From Eudorina sp. 2006-703-Eu-15 (lineage: Eukaryota; Chlorophyta; Chlorophyceae; Chlamydomonadales; Volvocaceae): DNA of 64,000 bases. The notes below the pieces were generated by a model, which searched no databases, was not told the DNA's origin, and worked only from the letters and a program-made list of their open reading frames with translations. Where the stretch lies: assembly GCA_003117195.1 (NCBI GenBank), contig BDSI01000002.1, positions 837,621 through 901,620 on the forward strand, written 5' to 3'. Positions 1 through 10,200 of the stretch are shown here, piece after piece (position 1 is the first letter of the stretch; the number at the start of each line of letters is the position of its first letter). The translations under genes were made by a program, and so were the position numbers.

Positions 1-152
1 CCCGTATGATCAACCACAACCGAAGCAACCGTTGCCCAACCGTCGCCCACAACCGCCCAACGCACTCAGACCAAAACATCACCAGAGAACCTTCTAGAAC
101 CTTCCAAGGCCGCCAGTGTCAGAAAGCTCGTCAATCAGCACAACCGCCGTAC

Positions 153-213
153 CGCCGCGATCTCCTCCCGATGCATTTGACGCTCCAGGGCCGCACGCCC
201 AACACGGACCGAC

Positions 214-249
<36 letters not shown>

Positions 250-560
250 GCAGCGGCGCCAGTGCTGAATCCAGCGGCGGAGGCGCCGCCGCCAGACAAC
301 AGCGACATGGATTTGGAGACGCTGCTCGACCGCGGGTGCATGCTGCGACGCGGCCCCGCCGTGGACGGACGTAGTGACCCGCCGACGGAGGCGCGGAGGC
401 TGGCGGTGCTGCTGCCGCCAGCGCTGCCGTTGGCGTTACCTGCCGTATACAGGCAGCCGAGCATGCCCTTCAGCGCCGCACCCGCGGGCGCAGTCGGGTC
501 CACGTTGCCTGGATACAGCAGCGGGTTGTCCACCTTGAGCTGCGGGGTCCCCGCGGGCAA
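153..560 (-). CDS. Partial exon of an unrecognised gene running off the left edge
   Basis: This is an open minus-strand exon that reads from about 560 to a good donor (GCG|GTACGG) at 153/152. The predicted peptide opens with KVDNPLLYPGNVDPTAPAG, then becomes Ser/Arg-rich (RRSMHPRSSSVSKSMS) and then carries a glycine run encoded by a (CCG)n tract near 206-250. An acceptor-like CCCCGCAG lies just inside the open frame, so the exon may start at 539 instead of the ATG at 560. The ordered N-terminal 45 residues look coding; the rest is low complexity. I do not recognise the family, and the following exons lie outside the window. It runs in the same direction as the 1688-5279 gene but is about 1.1 kb beyond its stop codon, so I treat it as separate. 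It could also be a distal exon of that gene if the stop at 1688 were spliced out. Confidence 0.4.
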
Positions 561-1687
561 ACACGATTGACGGGTTTAAGGGTTTTAGAGTTTTAGAGTT
601 GAAGCACAGCATGACTCGCGGCGTCCACTGCAACGCGGTTCATTCCGTACTGCACGTTTCTCCAGCACAGCACAGCGTGGGCGCCACTCTCAAGATGTAC
701 GGCAGGATGTACGGCAGGATGGTGTACGTCGTACATCCCTTGGGCCTCACGAAACCGGCTGTCCACGCGATCAACTGGACTCCAATCGCGCAGCTTCTAA
801 AAGAGGCGCAGACCGAAACGAAACCGCCAGTGCCCCTTCCTAATGCATGATACCAATTATACCGTACCCACGTCACCGCTCGTGGGGATCTGCCGTACCT
901 GCTGTACGACCGATGCGGCCGCCCGTGCTCGAGCTGTCGCCTCCGGTGCGCTGCCCAGCCCAGGATGCGGCCTGCACCAACACACAAGCGTGACACACAC
1001 ACCCTTGAGGGGGCACAGCTGTCACCGATCCTCAGGGATCGGGCGCGCGCCCTTGGTTGAGAGCGAGGGGACAGAGGCCCCTTACGCCCCTCTTCCCCGA
1101 ATCCGGGGGAGAGTGCTTCGGCGGTCTCCCGTATGGGGCGGGTTAGCGCCCCCGGCCAGCGTCGGCCCGGCAGATATGTAACGATTCACACACACACACA
1201 CACACATCGCCATCAGCGTTTCTTTCTCAACACACATAAGCATCGCCGACACGGAGTACCGGAAAGCACACTTGACCTTTTGAGATTTTGCGCTGGGCCC
1301 ATTCTGTGAAATGAGACGGTCGGCGCCGGTCACCCGGATGCCCCTCTCCACCTCCCACATCAGTCGGTCAGGCGCCCCACGAGAACGAGATGCACCCAGC
1401 GAATCTCCGTCGACTCGCGTTTCGGTTGGTCGCCCCTAAATCTCCTTAGAACCGCATCTCGCATCGCATTGCATGTTTGCATCGCATCCCATCACGACGA
1501 ATGCCCGATCCAATCCACACCACCCATTACCTGGCATGCTGGCAACCACTACACGTGGCAACCGCGTCTGCAGTCCGGCGTCCGTCCGCAATCGGATGTG
1601 CTTCTCAGCCGGCCCCGATCAATCCGTCACCTGCCCTCCCCCCAAACCCCGACCGTACACGATCGTACGACCGTCGTACGGCATGGC
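561..1687. other. Intergenic stretch with (AC)n tract
   Basis: No gene was found here. It should hold the 3' UTR of the 1688-5279 gene and the promoter of the left-edge gene. An (AC)n run lies at 1186-1206. A segment near 599-640 weakly resembles the dispersed repeat seen at 10218 and 14543. TGCCGTAC octamers recur. Confidence 0.6.
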
Positions 1688-4600
1688 TCACCTCAGCCGC
1701 GCCACAATCGCCGCCTCCACCTCCGGCTCCAGCTTCTGTCCCGTGGGCGGGATGTGTATCCGGTGGTGGCCCTTCCCCACCAGCATCGATACCGGGTCCA
1801 CGCTGGGGTGATACTCCCGCGCCGCCTCCGCCGGGCCGCCCGGCGCCTCCGCGCCGTCGGGCCCCACTCGACCGCTAAACCACAGCGCGTGGGCCTTGTA
1901 CGGAAAGTACGTCACGTCGCAAACGTCACGGATCTCGAAGTTTCCGGCGTCCATGATAGCAGCGGCGGAGCGCTTCTGCAAGGTGCTGGGGTGTGGTTCC
2001 GGAGGCCAGTGGGGACCGAAGCCCATGCCGTCATACGGGGCAGAGGCGCCCCCGCCGCCACCTTCGGCGGCGGCAGCCGCCTCCGGCGCCGCCGCTGCCG
2101 GCGGCGGCGGCGAGTCCGCACTCGGCGGCGTGGGGCGCGCTGCCGGCGCCGCCGCGTTCGAGATAACGGAAGCCCCAGGGCTCGGTTGATGCCTCGCGGC
2201 ACCGGCGGAGGATCCCGCCGCCGCGGGAGCTGGAGTGTCGTACAGGATGGGTTGCGGCGCGCCAAGCAGCTTGAATACAGCGGCGACGGTGCCCGCGCCC
2301 TTGGAGCCGCCGCCGCCCGGCATTGCGCTGAAAGGCCGCCGCCGCTGCGAACCCTCCCGTCGGAGCTGCCGCTCCTGCAGCTCTATCCGCTTCACATCCC
2401 CGGGGTGCTGCGGTGACGGCGGCGTCGGCGGGGCCGCCGTCGCGGCGTCCGCGACCTGGCCGACGTCCGCCGCCGCCGCTGCCGCAGGTTCCGCCGCGAA
2501 GCTGACGCTGCGACGGGCGGCTGCTGTGGATGCAGCCAGAGCCGCTGGTGCAGTGCCGTACATTCCAGCGGGCGGCTCCGCATTGGCGGCGGCGGCGGCG
2601 GCGGCGGTGGCAGCGGCGGCGGCGGCGGCGGTGCCCTCCTCATGGCTAGAGTGCGCGCTAGACTTAGCGTCCGAAATCTGTCGTGGACTTTTGAGGGCGT
2701 TGCCCGCCGCGCCGGCGGCGGTGGCGAACGGCGTCTGTGTCGGCGCCGCCGTTGACGAGCCCCCCCGCGGAGTTTCCGCTGGCAGCACCGGCTCCGGAGC
2801 CGAGGTCGTCGCCGGCGCCGGCGCCGCAGCCGGCGGCGGCTGCGGCGGCTGCGGCGCCGCTGCCGTCAACGACGGCCGCCGCGTCTGTCCCAGCAGCGCC
2901 TTCGCCAGGTACCTGTACGACACCATCCCGCACCCGTCCTGCAGTCCCCTGACCAGCGCCACCGCCGCCGCGGGCGGCTCCCCCTCGCCGGTCGCCCCCT
3001 TCGCCGCCGCTGCCGTCGCCGCCGCCGCTGCCTCCGTCGGCAACGACAACGACGACAGCAGATTCGCCCTCTCCAGCGCGTGAACAAAATCCGTTGGCGT
3101 TACTTTGCCGCAGGTCTCCCGGTCCAAGCGACGGCAGCTGGAGAAGAACTCCTCCACAGCCTGGCGGCTCGGGCGCAGGGTTTCGATGACCCGCTGCGCC
3201 TCCGCCGCGTCAGCCCTTTGGACGTCTGCGACAGCCAGTTTGGCCGAGTGGCGGGCTTTTGGATCGCGCTTGCCCGGCGTCGTCCTCCCGACGGTGACCG
3301 ACGGGTGGTCCGCCACCGCCGCCGTGCGGCTCGCCGTCGGCGCGTCGAGCGACGCCGACAGTACGGCAGCGATGCTGCCCGTCGGAATGTGTGTCGCGTA
3401 CGGCGGGGGCTGTAGCGACGGCCTCAGCGGTAGTGTGACGGACGTCGGCCACGCGCCGGCGGCAAGTACGGCAGTTGACTGCTCCTGCTGCTGCTCAAGC
3501 GGCGGATGCGCCGCCGCTGGCTGCTGTTGCGCCGATAACGGCCGCGACGACTGCCGTACCGGGTGGCTGTAACGTCGCGTCGCACCGCCGCTGCCGCCGC
3601 TGGAGGATCCCTCGCTCCCACTCGCCCTGTGCTGCCGTACAGCTTCTGTACTGCTGCCCACGGGCTGCCACACCAGTTGCGGCGGCAGGTAGCTTTGCCC
3701 AGGTTGCCACAGCTGTCCCTGTCCGTGCTTTTGCTGCTGCTGCGGCGGCGGCGGCGCCGGCGGCTGCTCCGCCGCCGCCGTCGCCGGCTCCGCTGGCTCC
3801 CCACGTGACGACGTCACCGGCTGCGTCACCGCCGCCGCCGCCGCCGCGGCCGCGGCCGCGGCGGCGCCAGGCCTACCGAGCCCCCTATCCCGACTGCTGC
3901 CCAGGTTTGGCCGTGCCGAGAACACCCGGCGACGGCGATAGGTCCCCGATATGTCTCTGACGTCCAGACCGGGATCCCGCAGATTCTTCCCAACGTGAGC
4001 CCGGAAGGGCGGCTCCCAGCCCGGCCAGCTGCCCTCCACATCCCGCACGTTGAGCTGGGTGTCCCGGGTCGACAACTTCTCAGGCCGCTCCACCACCGAG
4101 GTCACAGCGTTGATGTCGGCAACGTTGAGGGTGTCCCACGTTTGTGACCGTTGATGCTGCTGCTGCGGCTGCGGCTGCGATTGGGGCTGCGGCTGCGGCT
4201 GCTGGTGCGGTACCAGCGGGTGCTGCTGGTGGGGCTGGGTGTGTTGATGGGGTGCCGAGGGCTGATAGACTTGACGGGCCGGGGGTTCGGCGCCGTCCGA
4301 CGTCGATGTCGCCACCGCCGCCGCCGCCGACGCCAAGGCGGCCGCCACCGCCGCGGGGATGGACGAGCTTCCCGGGAGGACGTACCGCGGCGCGTTGGGG
4401 TCAGTGTCGCGGGCCTTGTTCGGCGCGGCCTTTACCATGGGCTGCGGGTTTGGGGTCGGGTTTGGAAGGCAGGGCAATATACGAAGGCAGGTAAGGTATT
4501 GGATTGTGAGGAGGGAGGGGGCCAAGGAGGGAGGTTAGGAGGGTGGGAGGCATACCAGGGACCACGGGGAGCGGAGGGGCGTGTGGAAAACAGTTTGGGC

Positions 4601-5279
4601 AGAGGTGGCTGGGAACCTCCGCGAAGGTGAGGTGAGTTGAGGACCAAAGGGTGCCCTACCCACCGGGGCGGGTACGGTACGGTACGGTCATTGGCCATGC
4701 TATTGCCGGATGAAAATTATGCCCGTCCAAATCGATACGATCGTGTACGACCAATTAACAACGGTGGGCGGCGCCCCAAACCATCACGCGCTCCCTGGCC
4801 GGACAATACGGTCGACCGTACTTATGTTCAGATCACCAACGTTCAGACCCCAACTCACCACCGCGCCCGAGATGTCCTGGCTCATCAATCCGTAGCTGAC
4901 TTTATTCACGGTCGGCGGCGCGAAAACTTTCGGTCGCATTCCCGGGTCGTCCTCGAAAACCTTCGCGAGGGAAAACTGCGTGAACTCGCCTTTGGCAAGC
5001 GGTTTGTGTTGCACAGCAGGTCGACCCAGATCATCGTCCACGCCTGCGGCGCAAGCAATGCGGCGGGAGGTAGCGACATGACCAGCTGCTCACGCATCGG
5101 CTGAAACACAAACACAACGTTAACGTACGATGAGCATATGTATTTATTCATCTGAAAATAACGATTCATAAACCTCCACGGGCGGGACAGGTTCCCCGCG
5201 GCCCGCGGCCCTCCAGCTGGGCTTTACCTTTCTGCTTGTAGTAACTTTGGCTGGGCACAAAAGCCGACTGCGGTCTCAT
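1688..5279 (-). CDS. Low-complexity protein with D-I-x-G-A-like motifs and EF-hand-like segment, probably ciliary
   Basis: My model has three exons: 5279-5228, 5043-4859 and 4441-1688, with phases 1 and 0 at the junctions, giving 996 residues. The first exon encodes MRPQSAFVPSQSYYKQK and ends AAAG|GTAAAG. The second encodes VFEDDPGMRPKVFAPPTVNK and ends in DISGAV|GTGAGT. Motifs of the kind D-[IV]-x-G/A recur near residues 74 (QDISGAVP), 184 (NVADINA), 210 (NVRDVEGSWP) and 239 (DVRDISGTY). A segment near residues 515-535 (DRETCGKVTPTDF) is spaced like an EF-hand loop, followed about 60 residues later by a second helix-loop-like stretch. Most of the remainder is poly-Ala, poly-Gln and poly-Pro. 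The C-terminal 110 residues are ordered (NFEIRDVCDVTYFPYKAHAL). The motif style resembles axonemal structural proteins, but that is an inference. The large exon could hide a further intron. Confidence 0.6.
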
Positions 5280-5984
5280 CCGTCTGTCCTGCTGCCTGTA
5301 GCGGGAGAGCGTGGGCGCAGAAGATATAAACTAGCTCAAGAGCTGTTATTCTTCACCAAAGGTTGAAGGCGCGCAATTGCCCAAGAAATAACCATTGTGA
5401 GTCTTTCATAAGCGCTGATGATAAAGCATTTCTTGGCAATCCATATCTGTCTAGCAAGCGCCCTGCATCGATGCCTCGCAAAACCATAACACGCACCCGC
5501 TTCTATCAGAAGTGTAAGATGTAAGACTAAGAATGTACTCCATATTGCCAGCTTTACAAGCAACTGAGTGCAGGAGGTAACGCTGGATAGAACGCGTAGG
5601 TGGGCGGCGCGTGTTTGAATGGCATTTCAAGCATTAAATATTTCATGATAATAATTACTATGTGTGAGTGCTAGTACCTCGACAGGTGGAGCTTACAAGT
5701 CGAAGGGACAGTTTCCCACCAACCACGGGCTTCGGAGCCAAACATTTCTCCCTAAGACCTAATTCTGCACAAGGCCGCATAACAAATGAAAGGACTTCCT
5801 TGGGATATGTCACTACCTGGAGTTGCTGTTGCTGTGAATTTTTAATGGTTTTCGATTCGTCTACGTTGGGCCTGCTTTCGTTGGGCCCGGCCTTCCGTTA
5901 GGCCTGTGCAGCACAGACTACACCCTTGACAACAATATAATTTTATGTTTTGTAATGTTTCTATGCCGCTGATTTAAGCCAGCC
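5280..5984. promoter_or_regulatory. Divergent intergenic region between the 1688-5279 gene and the F-box/LRR gene
   Basis: About 0.7 kb separates two head-to-head genes, so it must hold both promoters. On the minus strand a TATA-like GTTTATATCT sits at 5330-5321, about 45 bases before the ATG at 5279; this is suggestive only. The region is AT-richer than the flanking exons. No other feature is visible. Confidence 0.35.
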
Positions 5985-7239
5985 ATGCAACTGTCGACCA
6001 CCAACGTCCAGGAAAGCATGGCGACACCACAGCTTGTTCCATGGCAGCACTTGCCATTCGACATCTTCAGGATGGTAGTTCTGGCAGTCTCGCGAATGCC
6101 ACCCGTCCTTACCTGTCCCCAAAAGGCGCCTTTCGTCGTCGACGACGTTATCGACGACGGCATGCAACAACCCTCAAGCCCGGGCACCTCCTCCGAATCG
6201 GTGCCGACATCTCCCAGCTCGCCATGTCTTTTATCTTCTTCAAGTGGTCCGGGAATTGTGGCAGTTGTACCGGCCGACCGCAACAGTCAGACCACCGAAG
6301 ATGACAAAGAAGCCCAGGTCGAGCTCTTCCAGCTCGCCGTACGGACCTTGAGGCTCGTGTGCCGTAACTGGCGAGAGGCCGCCTCCACCGCCGTCATAAG
6401 GCTGCAGCTCCCAGCCCTCGACTTCCTGAAACCGGAGCGGGCCCTGCCCGCCCTGTTCTCTGAGCTCCACGAGCTGGACGTGTCGTCGTACAACCGCTTG
6501 TACGACGAAGAAATCCCTCTGCTGACCGGCTGCGGAAAGTTGACCGTCCTGAAGCTCAACGGGCAGCGCCTTACGTCCGAAGGTAGGGCCGGGCTAGGCC
6601 GGGGTCGGGTCGGGTCAGGGTCAGTTCGGATCGAGTCGGGACCCATGGGTTCCATGCTGAAGGCCGGCGACTCGGTCCTTGTGTGGCGCGTGGTAGTGAC
6701 CAATGACCCCTACCCATACACGTAGTCCCCGGTGCAGTGCAGTGCAGTTCAGTGCTTGAGGGACCCGGACCCATATTAACGGCGCGGCTGGCGGAAGCCC
6801 CGTGTCGTGCATCATGGGTGCAGCCATGGTCGGCCCCGCCAGGGCCAGATCTAGGGGCAGGGGCAGGGGCAGGGGCAGGGGCAGGGGCAGGGGCAGGGGC
6901 AGGGGCAGGGGCAGGGGCAGGGGCAGGGGCAGGGCAGGGGCAGGGGCAGGGGCAGGGGCAGGGGCAGGGGCAGGGGCAGGGGCACGGGCACGGGCACGGG
7001 CACGGGCACGGGCACGGGCACGGGCACGGGCACGGGCAGGGGCAGCCCTACTGGTAGGGGGCTGTAAAGGGGGGAGTTGCGGCGCTCTGTAGTTTTTGTT
7101 TTTCGCTGTTTGCGGCGTCTGACACGATACGGCCGCGCTCCTCATGATGTGGTGCACACACACACACACACACACACACACGCATCCCATGCCACTTATG
7201 CTGGTAGCACCCGGCTGCAGCGCAGTCCCCTGACCCGCC

Positions 7240-7270
<31 letters not shown>

Positions 7271-10200
7271 GCGCAGGTATCGCCGCCCTGTCCCCCCTGA
7301 CGTCGCTGCAACGGCTGGACATCGCCTGCAGCCGCCTGCAGTACGCGTTGGCCCACGTGCTCAGAGCGCTCCCGGGGCTCAAACACGTCACACTGCGCGG
7401 CTGCGCCGTCGCGGTGCTGCCGCCGCCGCCGGCTCCGCCGCCGCCGCTGGGGGGCCCGCCGCCGCCGCCGCCCACGCCAGCGCCGCCGCGGCCGCACACG
7501 CTCACCATCGCGTTGACGCCGGCACAGAAGCGGTTTCCGTCCTCGCGACCCGCGGCGGCGCAGTCCGTGCCGGGCTGGGCCGTACAACGGCTGGGCAGCG
7601 GCGGCGACAACAGCAGTGACGGTAGCGGGGGCGGGGGGGGCGGCCGCAACAGCAGTGGGGATGCCGGCGGCCACAGCAACAGCAGCCGCTCTCGCAGCGG
7701 CAATGGCGCAGTTCAGTTGGCGGCCGCGGGGGCAGTGTTAAGTGGGAGCACCGCCGCCGCCAGCGATGCTCAGCAGTTGCTGGCGCCGCCGCCACCGCCG
7801 CCGCCACCAGGCGCGCCGCCGCCGCCACTACCACCACGGCTGGAGATCGATCTGCCCTGGCGGCGATCTCAGCCGCCACAAACAGTCCATGCCCCGCCGC
7901 AGGTCGCAGCAGGCGCAACATCTGGCGGCGCCGCGCGCCGGCCGGCGCCGCCGCCGCCACCGCCGCCGCCAGGTCCGCCGCCGCCGCCAAGCATCGCTGT
8001 ACCGTACTCCAAGCGGCGCCGGGCCGTGTATCAACATCAGCCCGCAGGGGAGGCATCGGGCAGCGGCCACGAGGGCGTTCGCATGGCGCCGCCGCCGCCG
8101 CCGCCACCGCCCGGCCCGCCGCCGCCGCCGCCGCGTCTGTTGCCGTCAAAGCGGGCCATGCGCGCCGCCGCCACCGCCGCCGCCACCTCGTCGCTGGTCA
8201 CCAGCGCGCCAAATGGTACGGCAGTTTTGGCCTCCCGACAGCTGCCCTCAAAGCCGCCGCCGCCGCCGCCGCCAGGTCCGCCGCCGCCGCCGTTGTTTAG
8301 GCCCCAGGTCGGCGCCAGCTTGAGTGCCGCCGCGGCCGCCGCTGCCAGTGGTGCGCAGCCGCGGTCGCCGCTACCGCCGCCAGGCGCGCCGGTGCAAATT
8401 GATGTGCCCTGGAAGCGAAGCCAGCCGCCACAACCAGTACAGATCCCGCCGCAGGTGGCAGCCGTCATATCTGGCGCCACCGGCGGCCGTCGAGCGCTGC
8501 CGCCGCCGCCGCCGCCAGGTCCGCCGCCCCCGCCGTTGTTCCAACCGACGCAGCTCGGCCCGCGCAAGCCGTCCTCCGCCATCGCTGCCGCGGGCTCCTC
8601 GGGCAGTGCACGGCGAGCGGCCCCGTCGCCGCCGCCGCCGCCGCCGCCGTCGTCGTCGGTCTCGGGATTGTACGGCAGTGGCGCTGCGGGCACGGGGGCT
8701 CGTTCCGAGGGCGGCGCGGGCCCGTCGACATCGGCTGCATCGATCGCGGCGACGGCGGCGCTGCAGCGTCCATTGCCGTACGCACACGCCGCCGCTGAGG
8801 CGGCGCTAGCGCCGGCGGAGGCCGCGGCGCGCCTCGCTCAGGCCATGTACGACAGCACGGCGACGGAGGAACACATAGGCGAGGGCAAGGCCCCAGCAAC
8901 TGACTCACCTCCGAAACCCCTCGCGCCGGCCGTTGTCGGGGCCAGCTCTCCCGCAGCGCCGCCGCCGACGACGACGTTGCCGCCGACGACGTCACCTTCG
9001 GAGGCCGCGGCGGCCGCCGCCGCCGCCGCGATGCAGTCGCGGTCTCCGCCAAAGCCACCGCTGCTGGCCCCGCTGCCGGCGCCCGCCTCCCTGGAGTGGT
9101 GCGCCTCTGTCCCCTCCCTGCAGTCGCTGCACCTGGTGGATGTGCGGGGCCCCTGGCTGGGTGTGTCCGCGCTGAGTCGCCTGACGGATCTGGCGGTGCG
9201 CGACTGCTGCAGGCCCGATCAGCAGAGGACGCTGCGGGCGCTGGTGAGGGCTGAGACGGGTGCAGGGATTCGGAGGTACAGGAATTTGGGAGAGAGACAT
9301 TTGGGAGGAGGAGTTTTGGGAGGTTTCGCGTTGTTGAAACCCTCAGATTTGGTTGAGAGAAGGAGGTTGAACTGGAGACAGTCCAGACATCGACACACCA
9401 GACTGGGGGGGGGGGTAAATAGGAAGATGGAGGAGGCGTTGGTCAGGGATGGGGGGGGAATAGGTTGTGCTGTGTTGTGCTGTGTTGTGCTGTGTTGTGC
9501 TGTGTTGTGCTGTGTTGTGCTGTGTCTGTGCTGGGCTGGGCCTGCGATGGCTTTCCACAGGGAAGGCGGAGCCTTGATGCTGAGCCGGCAGGACGGGACA
9601 CTTGACATATGTGGTTCGGTCGTTGATTCCTGACCCTCGACCCTGACCCGTGGGTCGCAATGCCTTCAGGCGGATGGGCTGACGGGGCTACGGCGGCTGG
9701 CGCTTTACGGCACCTCGGCGCAGCTCGACGGCGCCGACGTGGCGGAGGCGGTGTCGCGGTTCGTACGACTGGAGGGCCTGGCCATCGAGTCGCCCGCGGT
9801 GGTGCCGCACCAGCTGGTCCTCAGAAAGGTACGAGCATGGTACGACACGATTATCGTACGGCGCCTACTATTAACCCGGCCATCCCTTTCTGAATGCCAG
9901 ATCCCGTTGATCCGGACATGATGACACGGCGCGAGCTCGGTACCGTACGTAATTCGATGCGCATGGCGACATGAGCACACGACCACAAGTCCTGAGGAGC
10001 CTCCGACGCGTATTGGGATTTTTGCTTTTGGCGATGACGATGTCGGAGACGCGGGCGGCGAATCGTTTTGACTCCATATGATCTCACTTTTGACCTCCCC
10101 GGACCTGGACCTCCACATCTTCACCCTACCTGCGAGTTACGGTACTCGCCACCTCCCTACCCCGACGTCGCCTTGATGCACACTCACCCAGTCATCGATA

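Noticed and set aside
2235..3083. Plus-strand Ala/Gly-rich frame of 282 codons.
   Set aside because: It is antisense to the large exon of the 1688-5279 gene, and the GC-rich third positions produce mirror frames.
6737..7092. Long Gly-Ala, Gly-Arg and Pro-Val open frames on both strands.
   Set aside because: They are translations of the (GGGGCA)n array in intron 1 of the F-box/LRR gene.
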